From an uncultured Monoglobus sp. (GTDB taxonomy: Bacteria; Bacillota; Clostridia; Monoglobales; Monoglobaceae), in assembly GCA_947624305.1 (NCBI GenBank), contig CANQKC010000008.1, positions 1-64,000 on the forward strand: DNA of 64,000 nt, in the 5' to 3' direction. The notes beneath the pieces were generated by a model. It searched no databases. It had not been told where the DNA came from and worked only from the letters and a program-made list of their open reading frames with translations. The position numbers and the translations under genes are program-made. The stretch's first letter is position 1, and every line of letters begins with the position of its first letter. Below, piece after piece: positions 43,349 to 52,524 of this stretch.

Positions 43349-44869
43349 ATGATTAGGAAACTTAGGAAGATCATAGCCGCCGCGCTGGCGGTGAGCTGTC
43401 TCGCGCTGTGCGCCGTCCCCACGGCCTTTGCCGACGAGGAGGCGATCGCCACGGCGACCGATGATACCAACACACACAGCGGCGAGTTTATCTCGGAATA
43501 TGTGAATGAAATTGTTGAGTTTCTTGCGGTTTTCGCCAAGGACGGAGTCACGTCGAACTCCCTCTATAAGGCGGCGCTGACCGATGTGCTCAAAGCGCAT
43601 CCCGAGCTTTACGAGCAGGTGATGACCGCCATGCTCTCGTCGATCGACGACTACTCGGTTTTCTATCCCGGTTCTCAGGAGTATGACGAATTCATATCCC
43701 AGCTTGAGGGAGTGGTCGGCGGCATCGGCATAACCATGAACGAGGTCGGCGGCAAGCTTGTGGTCGGCTCGGTCTATAACGAGTCTCCGGCGGCCAAAGC
43801 GGGAATACTGCCCGGCGACGTGCTATACAGCGCTGACGGCGTGAGCCTTTTCGGCGCGGACATCACCGCGGCGCAGCGGCTGATCCGCGGTGAGATAGGA
43901 ACCACCGTAGTTATCGGCGTGATACGCGACGGCTCCGAAAATCCTCTTTTCTATACCATAACCCGCGAGGAGATCGCCGAGCGGCTCTCTGTCTCGTACA
44001 ATCTGATAGAAGGCAAAGACGACATTGACTCAAGCCCCCGAAAAGCCATGTACATAAGGATATACAGCTTTATGGACAACGCGGCGGAGCAGTTCGCCGA
44101 GGCAATGCAGGTCGTTAATGAAAACGAGATAACCGACCTGATAATCGACGTGCGCGACAACGGCGGCGGCTACCTCAGCGAGGCCGTTGAGATCGCCGGC
44201 AATTTTGTGCCGAACGGCAAGCCCATTGTCACCGAGGACCACAAGGCGGACATGTTTGACGTGACATACACCTCAAGCAACACATCTGACAAGAAATACG
44301 ATCTGGTGGTTCTGGTCAACGAGAACACCGCGAGCGCCTCCGAGATACTCGCGGCAGCCGTGCAGGAAAACGAGGCCGGAATTCTGATCGGCACGACGAC
44401 CTACGGCAAGGGCACGGTGCAGAACACCATGCCGCTCAAGGACGGCGAGGCGATGAAATACACTTCGGCGTATTACCTTACGCCGACCGGACGGAACATA
44501 GACCAAGTCGGCATTGTTCCCGATTCAGCCGTTGAGAACACATTCGTTCCGTTTGACCACAGCGGCTACAGCGACTTCGACTATGCCGCGGTTTACGAAA
44601 ACGGAATGAGCGACCCCAACGTTGCGAAGGCCAAGAAAATTTTCGCTGTCTGGGGCCTCTATACAGGCAATATAGACGACCCGTATTTTGACGACGAACT
44701 CGCGGCGGCTATAACGTATTTTCAGGCGAACCGCGGCCTCTTCCCTTACGGAGTGCTCGACCTCACCACACAGCGCGAGGTATACAAAGCCCTGCTTGAG
44801 ACCAGACAGGAGATCGACGATCAGCTCGACGCGGCAATGCGCCACTTCGGCATAGCGCCGAATGAATAA
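43349..44869 (+). CDS. Carboxy-terminal processing protease (S41, PDZ)
   Basis: A 506-residue secreted serine protease with signal peptide (1-27), PDZ domain (about 115-205, GGIGITMNEVGGKLVVGSVY) and S41 catalytic domain (DVRDNGGGYLSEAVEIA, then the Ser in ENTASASEILAAAVQ and the Lys in TTYGKGTVQ). The C-terminus resembles a peptidoglycan-binding segment (about 430-500). It probably trims secreted or envelope proteins. GGAGAT precedes the ATG. Confidence 0.9.
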   Translation: MIRKLRKIIAAALAVSCLALCAVPTAFADEEAIATATDDTNTHSGEFISEYVNEIVEFLAVFAKDGVTSNSLYKAALTDVLKAHPELYEQVMTAMLSSIDDYSVFYPGSQEYDEFISQLEGVVGGIGITMNEVGGKLVVGSVYNESPAAKAGILPGDVLYSADGVSLFGADITAAQRLIRGEIGTTVVIGVIRDGSENPLFYTITREEIAERLSVSYNLIEGKDDIDSSPRKAMYIRIYSFMDNAAEQFAEAMQVVNENEITDLIIDVRDNGGGYLSEAVEIAGNFVPNGKPIVTEDHKADMFDVTYTSSNTSDKKYDLVVLVNENTASASEILAAAVQENEAGILIGTTTYGKGTVQNTMPLKDGEAMKYTSAYYLTPTGRNIDQVGIVPDSAVENTFVPFDHSGYSDFDYAAVYENGMSDPNVAKAKKIFAVWGLYTGNIDDPYFDDELAAAITYFQANRGLFPYGVLDLTTQREVYKALLETRQEIDDQLDAAMRHFGIAPNE

Positions 44870-44893
44870 GAACAAAAAATCGAATATGAAAAA

Positions 44894-44975
44894 CGGGACG
44901 TCGAGGGCGCCGTCCCCTACGGCAAAGCACGCAAAGCGTTGTAGGGGCGGACGACCTCGGCCGCCCGTTTTTTAA
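44894..44975. repeat. Paired family-A REP element with terminator
   Basis: GGGACG...CGTCCCCTAC and GTAGGGGCGG...CCGCCC are inverted copies. The second ends in GTTTTTT, so this copy can also terminate the protease transcript. Confidence 0.75.
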
Positions 44976-44999
44976 CTAATGAATATGACCAAACAAAAT

Positions 45000-45644
45000 C
45001 TACGGTACTATGTATTGGTTCTCTTGTTCAAGTTTTATTCCCGCGCGCTCGGCGGCGGATCTGGTCACCGCTCCGCCGTCAATTAAGGTATTGATAAGCA
45101 TTTTCCCTTCGGGATTTTTTACGTTTAATGCCTTATATGAAACATGGACCATTTTGTCCCTCGTGAAATCGCCCGAAAGCAATTCGCGTATTTCTTTGCT
45201 TGAGCCGAGATACAACTCGGGCGCGGCGAGGCTCACGCTTTCGGGCTCAATATTCGGATAGCCTATCGAGCGCAGCACGAGCGTCATATATTCCGCGCCG
45301 CTCATTTTATCATCCGGCGAAAACTTGCTTTCGCTCGTGCCGTTGGTGATCCCGCGGCCCGCGCAGTAGGCGACATACGGCTTTGACCAATGATCGCTGA
45401 CGTCCGTGAACTTCACGCTCCCGCTCGAAGCGAGCGCTTCTTTTTCTTTTCCCAAAAGTCGGACTATCATTGCCGCTCCCTCGGCTCTGGTGAACGTTTT
45501 GTCAAGCTCATAACCCTTTTCGGTTCCCTTAAACAAGCCGACGGCGTTAAGCGCGTCCGCTTCGTTGGTATACTCGGCGGCAAACGCGCTCACGCCGCCG
45601 AATATCATTAATCCGCTCAAAATTAAAGCAATAAGTTTTTTCAT
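45000..45644 (-). CDS. Exported SLH-domain protein
   Basis: A 214-residue protein with signal peptide (1-22) and SLH repeats: about 24-65 (ADALNAVGLFKG...TRAEGAAMIVRLLG) and about 78-130 (FTDVSDHWSKPYVAYCAGRG, then TNGTSESKFSPDDKMSGAEY), with a more degenerate third part. It may attach the preceding gene product to the wall. The ATG at 45644 lies 1 nt after the upstream stop, so the two are translationally coupled. Confidence 0.85.
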   Translation of the reverse strand: MKKLIALILSGLMIFGGVSAFAAEYTNEADALNAVGLFKGTEKGYELDKTFTRAEGAAMIVRLLGKEKEALASSGSVKFTDVSDHWSKPYVAYCAGRGITNGTSESKFSPDDKMSGAEYMTLVLRSIGYPNIEPESVSLAAPELYLGSSKEIRELLSGDFTRDKMVHVSYKALNVKNPEGKMLINTLIDGGAVTRSAAERAGIKLEQENQYIVP

Positions 45645-45645
45645 A

Positions 45646-46611
45646 TCACAGCCCCATTTCACTTAAAATCTCATCGGAGTTGTCAAACACGTCTCCGAAG
45701 AATGTTGACATAAACTTTCCGGTATAGTCTATGTCATTGTATTGAACTTCCGCTCGGCTGCCGTCAACCTCAAACGTCAGCGACTTTAAAAACGTCCGCG
45801 CGTCGCTGCTGTAATTATAGGTTATGCCCACGTTGGTCGTCGTTCTGTCCGCAGGCTTGTATTTCGTGCCGTCAAAACCGCCTATTGCGGCAAATCCCTC
45901 GTAGATCTGCGCGTCGTTTGAAACCTTGTTATATTCGCCGTGGATCACCGCGCCTTCGATCTTAAGGTCGGGATACTCGATCGCGCTCACCTCGTACCAC
46001 CGCTCAAGCATGTTGCCTTTAAGCCGCAGCAGCTTAATGTTCCTGCCGACCTTGGGCGTGCCGTCCTTGCCCTTGCAGCTCACGCTTATTCCGTAATATG
46101 TGGCGGTGATATTGCCGTCGTTTGACAGCTGCGACACAGTCTGCGAGTTTTTGATATTCGCCGTGAACTCGGCGGTATATTCCACGTTGTAGTCATAAAC
46201 ATCGTCATAGTCCTCTCCTCGTATCAACCGCGTGTTGTCTTTGGCGCGAGCTTCCATATTTTCTGTCGTAAATCCCGGGCCCGGCGTCCAATTTCCGCCT
46301 TTGTTTTCGTCCTCGTCTTTGTCATTATCCGCGCCGCTGTCTTTGTCCGTCTCCGCTTCGGTTCCGCTCTCCGGCTCATTTTCGTTTTGCAATTCGGAAT
46401 TGTCGAAAGTATCGCCGCCGGTTTTATCGTCAGAATTTTCAGTCGCCTCATCTTCGCCGCCTATTTGAGCATCGACCGTATCCGGCTCCGCATTTTCACT
46501 CAAAGCCGGGTTATCAACATTCGTCGCCTGCTCATCGCTCTCGTCCGCAAGAACACTAAGCGAGCAGAGCGCAAGCGCCAGAGTTAAAATTATGCAAATA
46601 AACTTTTTCAT
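45646..46611 (-). CDS. Exported acidic protein of unknown function
   Basis: A 321-residue protein with signal peptide (1-22), a Glu/Asp-rich disordered region (about 24-107), and a beta-rich C-terminal domain (about 130-321). No family recognised. Coupled by 1 nt to the SLH gene downstream, suggesting a two-protein surface unit. A weak TATAAT lies at 46713-46718 on the minus strand. Confidence 0.65.
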   Translation of the reverse strand: MKKFICIILTLALALCSLSVLADESDEQATNVDNPALSENAEPDTVDAQIGGEDEATENSDDKTGGDTFDNSELQNENEPESGTEAETDKDSGADNDKDEDENKGGNWTPGPGFTTENMEARAKDNTRLIRGEDYDDVYDYNVEYTAEFTANIKNSQTVSQLSNDGNITATYYGISVSCKGKDGTPKVGRNIKLLRLKGNMLERWYEVSAIEYPDLKIEGAVIHGEYNKVSNDAQIYEGFAAIGGFDGTKYKPADRTTTNVGITYNYSSDARTFLKSLTFEVDGSRAEVQYNDIDYTGKFMSTFFGDVFDNSDEILSEMGL

Positions 46612-46940
46612 AAAATCATCCTTTCCTTTTAGCTACCAACATATTTATAAAGCTTAATAAGCCGCGACACCGCCTCCTTTGCTGTTTTTACAGGTGTTGA
46701 TTTCTTGCTTTAATTATATCTGATTAATATGTCTTTATTTATTTGACGACAAAATTACGGATTTTGTTCCCAAATGTTACACATTTTTATCATATTGTTT
46801 GATTTTTGTTATAAAATCAGACGCTTTAATCCGCTTATATGATTTTGCGATTATTTTTCTACATCATGTAGCATATATACTATACATAATATAGCAATAT
46901 TTGTCAATAGGTTTTAAAAAAATTTTTTGCCGGAAAATAA
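46612..46940. other. AT-rich spacer with no gene
   Basis: Between two divergently organised surface-protein regions. Apart from the weak -10 at 46713-46718 I see no gene, repeat or RNA here. Confidence 0.5.
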
Positions 46941-46980
46941 AAAAATGCCCGTTATGCGCAGGGCAGAGCGGGCATTATTT
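46941..46980 (-). terminator. Terminator after the SLH gene at 47061-48017
   Basis: Minus-strand AATGCCCG...CGGGCATT (8-bp stem, loop 17 nt) followed by a T-run (TTTTTTT region at 46938-46945). It ends the transcript of the gene that stops at 47061. Confidence 0.6.
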
Positions 46981-46987
46981 ACGATTT

Positions 46988-47041
46988 TAAAGGAGCGCCG
47001 AGGCGCTCCTAAAGTTGTCCAGTCAAGGTTCCTTGACGACA
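46988..47041. repeat. Hairpin plus 25-nt block shared with the rnj 3' end
   Basis: AGGAGCGCCGAGGCGCTCCT (46991-47010) resembles the rnj terminator (50263-50286). It is followed by GTCCAGTCAAGGTTCCTTGA and CGACA (47017-47041), 24 of 25 positions identical to coding sequence of RNase J at 50390-50414. Confidence 0.6.
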
Positions 47042-47060
47042 AATTGATTAGTCTTTCATT

Positions 47061-48017
47061 TTACTCGCCGAAAATATCTGTTCTCAGCGTGTGATACGGA
47101 ACGCCGTTTGTGCCGTCCATAATAACATAGCTTGGATTTTCACCGTAAGATGTTTGTGACATAAGAGGGATGTCAAACGCATTGCTGCACATTATCATTA
47201 CATCGCTTCGCAGGCAAAAATCTGTGCCGGTATAAATAATACCGTCAGTCAAGTTGATCTCATCTGCCGTTTTTTCAAATCCTACCGGATATCCGCCCAT
47301 GTCGCGCGCTTTTGGTTCATAGCCGATAAGCGATGTGAGCATTTTTATCGCCTCGTCATATGTGACCTTATCCTCCGGGCGGAACGTGCCGTCTCCGTTT
47401 CCGTTTATTATATTTGCATTACGGGCCGAATCAATATATGCCGATGCCCAATGTCCGACGGGAACATCTGTGAATACCTGTTCCGAACCTTCGGGCACAT
47501 CTTTCATTCCAAGAAGTCTGCATACAATCGCGGCCATCTCGGCTCTTGTCACCGAGTCTTCATACCTTAAATTTCCTGTTAGATCGCCTATAATAATACC
47601 TAAATCAATCAAATTTGAGGCGGCATTTGTTTCGGGTGTGAAATTTACAATGCCCTTTGCTAAGGAATTAATCGCGGCCACATGGACAGTCTCGCCTTTT
47701 TCGGTTTCCGATTTAAGAGCATAAAAATCAATAAACGTATATTCTTCACTTGTCAAAAATTTATCCTCATAAGCCGCGTATGTCGAGTTTTCATATATAT
47801 TCGTGTCATCGTCAATAATGTAAGTTGTTTTTTTATCTTCCCTATTGAACGTTACGCTTCCGTCAGAGTTTTTCTTAATATTATTCGCGTTTACCATGAC
47901 TTCAGTATAATCTTGGTCATCACCGTATTGCGTCAGCATCATGTTGTTTTTGGCGAACGCCGCCGTGCAGCTGAATATAAGCGCAGCTGTTAAAACAAAA
48001 CATATAAATTTTTTCAT
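47061..48017 (-). CDS. Exported SLH-domain protein (stand-alone gene)
   Basis: A 318-residue protein with signal peptide (1-22) and a beta-rich N-terminal segment. SLH-like repeats lie at about 135-175 (LIDLGIIIGDLTGNLRYEDS with TRAEMAAIVCRLLG) and about 185-235 (FTDVPVGHWASAYIDSARNA, then IINGNGDGTFRPEDKVTYDE). Function of the non-SLH part is unknown. A GAAAGGAAA site precedes an alternative ATG, but the 48017 frame carries the signal peptide and is chosen. Confidence 0.8.
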   Translation of the reverse strand: MKKFICFVLTAALIFSCTAAFAKNNMMLTQYGDDQDYTEVMVNANNIKKNSDGSVTFNREDKKTTYIIDDDTNIYENSTYAAYEDKFLTSEEYTFIDFYALKSETEKGETVHVAAINSLAKGIVNFTPETNAASNLIDLGIIIGDLTGNLRYEDSVTRAEMAAIVCRLLGMKDVPEGSEQVFTDVPVGHWASAYIDSARNANIINGNGDGTFRPEDKVTYDEAIKMLTSLIGYEPKARDMGGYPVGFEKTADEINLTDGIIYTGTDFCLRSDVMIMCSNAFDIPLMSQTSYGENPSYVIMDGTNGVPYHTLRTDIFGE

Positions 48018-48087
48018 AATATTTCATAATAATTTTCCTTTCTCGAATAATAAATTTATATATTGCAATATATTTGCATAATAATAC

Positions 48088-48121
48088 AAGCTGCAAACAG
48101 TGTCAACCCGGTTTGCAGCTT
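48088..48121. terminator. Hairpin terminator between SLH and histidine-kinase genes
   Basis: AAGCTGCAAAC (48088-48098) pairs perfectly with GTTTGCAGCTT (48111-48121) across a 12-nt loop. It can end the minus-strand two-component transcript, though the following T-run is weak. Confidence 0.5.
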
Positions 48122-48144
48122 TGGTCGTATATTTGCAATATTGG

Positions 48145-49464
48145 TCACATATTATTTTTAATTGCTTGATAATTTATGATTATTGTCGTGTTGAAAACTT
48201 TTTTATCACCGTCATAGCTCCACCTGATTTTTCCGTCATAGTTTTTAAGCGCCTGTTTTATGCTGAGTACGCCTATTCCGTGGGCGGCTTTGTCTTTTTT
48301 CCGAGTGATAAGCTTCCCGTCCGCGACTGTCGGCTCAACGTCGGCACTGTTGTCGACCTTTATCACAACGAAAGCGCTGTTCATATCATATATGCTTAAA
48401 AATATTCTTTTGTTATCGGAGAGCTTACAGCTCTCTATCGCGTTGTCCAAAAGATTGGCGAAGATCGCGACGATATCCGCCTCGCTTATAAATGATATGT
48501 CGATATCCTGAATGTATATCTGAAATTCAATTCCCTCGGTGCCGCACTCCTTCATTTTTTGTGACAGAAGTATATTCAGCGCCTTGTTGTTGGTATACTC
48601 GACCAAAAGGAACTCTTTGTTTTTATCCTCGATCTTATGTATAAGCGACAGCGCCTCGGTTTGGTCGGTGCTCAGCATAGCCTCTATATTGGCGCAGTAT
48701 TTGTTAAAATCATGCACCATTATTTTAAGCTCATCATACTTGTCTTTGATCAGTTGATAGCTTTCAAAATCGGTTTTATTCTTATTCTCGATCTCCGTAA
48801 GTCTTTTGATCTGTATATTTTTATCAATAATTCTGTCACATACCAAATATACTACAAAATTCGCTATTATCAGTATAAAGCATAGCGCCATGAAAGCAAT
48901 GTCCGTTTCAAAGTTCAAATCTTTTCTGATACGGCTGAATAACAAGAAAAAAGCACAAGTAAATATCGGCAGCGGCAAAAGCCAGAATGTCTCATAAGAT
49001 TTATGGTCGCCGTTTCTTCTGACGCTATATTGTTTCAGCATAACAACAGAAATAAAATATAAAGTTTTGGACACAAATGTAAAAAGAAGGTCTTGGCTGA
49101 CATCAAAATAATTATGGTATTCACGTTCAAAATCTAAATTAATAACTAATGATGCCGCTAATTCGGTAAACATCATAAATACTGTAATAATAATTACTTT
49201 TAATGTAATGCTTCCTATATTTTCGACAAATCCGATATATAATACCAAAAAATTAACCGCAATAAATCCCAGAATATTCAAAAGCGGATGATTAAGAAAA
49301 CACAAACAACAATATACCGCATAACCGATTATTATGCAGATATTACTCTCAATTCTCGAATGCCTGTAATTCATAACCGAATTTGTATAATAGATCAATA
49401 TAAAGCACTCGATTATATTGACAATTATAGTTAAAACACAATCAATTATATTTATATTCATCAT
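48145..49464 (-). CDS. AgrC-like sensor histidine kinase (GHKL)
   Basis: A 439-residue membrane kinase with an N-terminal multi-span region (about six segments within 1-205), a central coiled stretch (about 215-260) and a GHKL ATPase with IMVHDFNKYCANIEAML as the phosphorylation segment, NLLDNAIESCKL (N box) and GIGVLSIKQALKNYDGKI. This architecture is that of the Agr/Fsr peptide-sensing kinases. The gene overlaps its regulator by 4 nt. No AgrB or AgrD homologue lies in the window, so the signal is unknown. Confidence 0.88.
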   Translation of the reverse strand: MMNINIIDCVLTIIVNIIECFILIYYTNSVMNYRHSRIESNICIIIGYAVYCCLCFLNHPLLNILGFIAVNFLVLYIGFVENIGSITLKVIIITVFMMFTELAASLVINLDFEREYHNYFDVSQDLLFTFVSKTLYFISVVMLKQYSVRRNGDHKSYETFWLLPLPIFTCAFFLLFSRIRKDLNFETDIAFMALCFILIIANFVVYLVCDRIIDKNIQIKRLTEIENKNKTDFESYQLIKDKYDELKIMVHDFNKYCANIEAMLSTDQTEALSLIHKIEDKNKEFLLVEYTNNKALNILLSQKMKECGTEGIEFQIYIQDIDISFISEADIVAIFANLLDNAIESCKLSDNKRIFLSIYDMNSAFVVIKVDNSADVEPTVADGKLITRKKDKAAHGIGVLSIKQALKNYDGKIRWSYDGDKKVFNTTIIINYQAIKNNM

Positions 49465-50186
49465 ATTCCTTTTGCCATTTCAAAAAACTTAATGTCAAAT
49501 TCCTTGTATCTCCTTCTGGTCATAAGAATATTATATGTATTTCCGCCATATGACATTTGAACATCGGTTTTTGTATACCTCGTCACATATTTCAGATTTA
49601 CATAGTAGCTCTGATGAGGCGTGGCAAAATAATTCACCTCTTTTTCTATCATTTGTTTCACGGTCGAAAATATTTCTTCGGTTTCAAATTCATATTGCTT
49701 GGTTACGATTTTAGCATGCCGTCCGCTGTTGGAAATATATATTATATCGGCTATTTCTATTTCAACAGTCAGCTTGTTTTTAAAATTTGTCACCGAAATT
49801 TTTTTAGACGCGGACGCAATGCTTCCAAGCACAAAATCAATTCCCGCGCTCAATCTGTCGAGATCGACCGGTTTTGTGAGATACCTTATCGCTCTGACAT
49901 CAAAGGCTTTGTCGAGATACACCGAGTAATTCGTTATAAAAAACACAAAACAATTTTGGTTTTTTTCACGGATCTTTTCGGCGAGCTCAATTCCGTTCAT
50001 CCCATCCATCTCAATATCGAGAAAAACCATATCATATGTTTTGCCCGAATTCAGCAGATCCGAGGGAGAATTATATGTATTAAGCTCAATATTCGCGTTC
50101 TTTTCATATAATATCTTCGATATAAGATCGGTCTCATATTCTAAAGCGGCTTTTTCATCATCGCACACAGCTATATGCAGTTTCAT
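49461..50186 (-). CDS. LytTR-family response regulator (AgrA-like)
   Basis: A 241-residue regulator: receiver domain with DDE at 9-11 and D57 in YDMVFLDIEMDGMNG, and a C-terminal LytTR DNA-binding domain (about 140-241, ISNSGRHAKIVTK and FATPHQSYYVNLKYV). It should activate genes from LytTR direct repeats, none of which I recognised with confidence. First gene of the two-component operon; promoter at 50224-50252. Confidence 0.9.
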   Translation of the reverse strand: MKLHIAVCDDEKAALEYETDLISKILYEKNANIELNTYNSPSDLLNSGKTYDMVFLDIEMDGMNGIELAEKIREKNQNCFVFFITNYSVYLDKAFDVRAIRYLTKPVDLDRLSAGIDFVLGSIASASKKISVTNFKNKLTVEIEIADIIYISNSGRHAKIVTKQYEFETEEIFSTVKQMIEKEVNYFATPHQSYYVNLKYVTRYTKTDVQMSYGGNTYNILMTRRRYKEFDIKFFEMAKGI

Positions 50187-50223
50187 ATTATCATCTCGCT
50201 TTTAAAAACGTTAATATAATCAT

Positions 50224-50252
50224 ATTATAGCAATAAATTATTTTACTGTCAA
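50224..50252 (-). promoter_or_regulatory. Consensus promoter of the LytTR two-component operon
   Basis: Minus-strand TTGACA (50247-50252), a 17-bp spacer and TATAAT (50224-50229), both perfect. Confidence 0.7.
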
Positions 50253-50262
50253 ATTGCGCGAA

Positions 50263-50286
50263 AAAGGAGCGCCGCGGCGCTCCTTT
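50263..50286. terminator. rnj terminator (palindrome)
   Basis: AAAGGAGCGCCG then CGGCGCTCCTTT, 7 nt past the rnj stop, a perfect inverted repeat. It lies between rnj and the promoter of the divergent-looking but same-strand two-component operon. Confidence 0.75.
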
Positions 50287-50292
50287 GGCTTA

Positions 50293-52236
50293 TTAAACTT
50301 CCATTATTATCGGCAGTATCATGGGGTTGCGCTTGGTTTTTACGTACAAGCGGTTGCCGACCTCGTTTTTGACTCTTGTTTTCAGAGTAGTCCAGTCAAG
50401 GCTCCTTGACGACAGACAGCGGTCGATTACCTCCTCGGCGCAGGTCTTTATCTCGTCCATAAGATCCTCGGACTCACGGACATACACAAAGCCGCGGGAT
50501 ATAACATCGGGGCCTGAAACGCACTCGCCGCTCTCCTTGTCGATCGACATGACGATTATGATTATGCCGTCCTCCGCAAGATGCTTCCGGTCGCGCAGAA
50601 CAATGTTGCCCACGTCGCCGACTCCCAAGCCGTCAACCAGAACTTTGCCCGCGGGCACGGTTCCAACGACCTTGGCGGACATGGGCGTGATCTCAAGCAC
50701 ATGGCCTATGTCAAGCACAAAGATATTTTTTCTCGAAATTCCGGTCTCCATAGCCAGCTCTCTGTGCTTGCACAAGTGGCGGTACTCGCCGTGAACCGGT
50801 ATGAAAAACTTCGGCTTCACCATTGACAGTATCATCTTGAGCTCTTCCTGACAGGCGTGGCCCGAAACGTGGACGTCGGCCTGCTTTTCGTAAACGACCT
50901 CCGCGCCGTGCTTTAAAAGCTCGTTGACCACGTTCGCCACCGATTTCTCGTTTCCGGGTATCGGGCTCGCCGAGATGATGACCAAATCGTCGGGCTCGAC
51001 GTTGATCATCTTATGGCTCGTGAAGGCCATTCTTGTCAGCGCGGCCATAGACTCGCCCTGACTGCCCGTGGTTATGACCACAAGCTGCTCCTTGGGGTAT
51101 CTGTCGATCTCCTCAAGCGCGATCAGTGTCTTGTCCGGAACGTGCATGTATTTAAGCTCGATCGCGGCCTCGATGACGTTCTCCATGCTTCTGCCGGAGA
51201 CCGCCACCTTGCGTCCGTATTTCACGGCCGCGTCGATTATCTGCTGGACCCTGTGAACATTTGACGCGAACGTCGCAACGATTATGCGCTGCTTGTTCGA
51301 GTCGGCCTTTTCAAAGAGGCTGTCAAACGTTCTTCCGATCGTCTTTTCGCTGTATGCGATGCCGGGCCTGTCGGCGTTGGTGCTGTCGGACATGAGCGCC
51401 AAAACGCCCTCGCGGCCCAACTGGCCTATCCTCGCCAGATCAATCATGTCGCTGTCTATCGGCGTTGAGTCTATCTTAAAATCGCCGGTGTGCAGGATCA
51501 CGCCCGAAGGCGTGTGCAGAGCGATCGCGACCGCGTCCGCTATCGAGTGGTTGGTGTGGATGAACTCGGCGGTGAAGATGCCGAGCTTCACTTTATCGCC
51601 CGCGTTCACGGTATGCAGCTTCGCCTCATCGATCAGACCGTGCTCTCTCAGCTTATTCTTGAGTATTCCCAGCGTGAGGCGCGTTCCGTAGACCGGAAGA
51701 GGGAACTCCCTGATCACATATGGTATCGCGCCGATGTGGTCCTCATGACCGTGGGTCAGCACAATTCCCCTGAGCTTTTCCGCGATTTTGTGCAGATAAG
51801 TTATATCCGGTATAACTATGTCAACGCCGGGCATATCCTCGTCCGGGAACGCCATTCCGCAGTCAAGGATAAGCGCGTCCTCGCCGTATTCAAACACGGT
51901 AAGGTTTTTTCCTATTTCATTAAGGCCGCCGAGGGGCACTATGCGTATCGGCTTTAAGACATTCGCCTTAACCTTCGGCTTCGCCTTTTCCGCCTTAGTC
52001 TTTTCATTTTTTGTCTTTTCGCTCTTTGTCTTGTCAAGCTTTTTAGCCGCGCTCGGCTTTTTCGCCTCGCTCGCTTTCTTGTCCCGGGACTTTTGGTTTC
52101 CGCTCGTTTTTCCGCCGGATTTTGTTCCGCCGGCGCCCAGTTTGGCAATCTTTCCCACGACCTTGTGAGCCATTTTATTGGCTGTTTTCTGCGGCTGCTT
52201 TTCGCCGCTCTGCCGTGTGTTGTTGTTATTCTTCAA
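50293..52236 (-). CDS. rnj: Ribonuclease J
   Basis: A metallo-beta-lactamase/beta-CASP 5'-3' exoribonuclease and endonuclease (647 aa) of mRNA turnover and RNA maturation. The zinc-site motif THGHEDHIGAIPYV is at about 161-174, with HTGDFKID, SDSTNADRPG, HVSGHACQEE and FIPVHGEYRH further on. It carries an unusual Lys/Ala/Ser-rich N-terminal extension of about 92 residues (KKASEAKKPSAAKKLDKTKS), longer than the usual 555-residue enzyme. The phosphohexomutase-like gene lies upstream. Confidence 0.94.
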   Translation of the reverse strand: MKNNNNTRQSGEKQPQKTANKMAHKVVGKIAKLGAGGTKSGGKTSGNQKSRDKKASEAKKPSAAKKLDKTKSEKTKNEKTKAEKAKPKVKANVLKPIRIVPLGGLNEIGKNLTVFEYGEDALILDCGMAFPDEDMPGVDIVIPDITYLHKIAEKLRGIVLTHGHEDHIGAIPYVIREFPLPVYGTRLTLGILKNKLREHGLIDEAKLHTVNAGDKVKLGIFTAEFIHTNHSIADAVAIALHTPSGVILHTGDFKIDSTPIDSDMIDLARIGQLGREGVLALMSDSTNADRPGIAYSEKTIGRTFDSLFEKADSNKQRIIVATFASNVHRVQQIIDAAVKYGRKVAVSGRSMENVIEAAIELKYMHVPDKTLIALEEIDRYPKEQLVVITTGSQGESMAALTRMAFTSHKMINVEPDDLVIISASPIPGNEKSVANVVNELLKHGAEVVYEKQADVHVSGHACQEELKMILSMVKPKFFIPVHGEYRHLCKHRELAMETGISRKNIFVLDIGHVLEITPMSAKVVGTVPAGKVLVDGLGVGDVGNIVLRDRKHLAEDGIIIIVMSIDKESGECVSGPDVISRGFVYVRESEDLMDEIKTCAEEVIDRCLSSRSLDWTTLKTRVKNEVGNRLYVKTKRNPMILPIIMEV

Positions 52237-52524
52237 ATTGATCCTCCTGATAAATTTATTGGATTTCGGCGCGGATTAACCTCAAAATAACACAGTCATT
52301 GCGCAATTTTGCTTTTTCCCCGTACGCGGCGCGTATTAACGGCCCCGCCCGCGTCCGGCTATACGAAAGCAGCAAGCGCAAAACAAAACCGGCAGCCCCG
52401 GAGGCGCATCAACATCGACCCATGCGCCGCCCGTGCCTGTTCTGTCATATATTAAATTCGCGGGCGCAAACGCCCAAAATCCGCACATCGGAGCGTGCCG
52501 CTCCTCAAAATCCCATATATTATA
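52237..52524. other. Intergenic spacer before rnj
   Basis: A moderately GC-rich spacer; no gene, repeat or structured RNA recognised. It must contain the rnj promoter, but I cannot place it with confidence. Confidence 0.4.
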
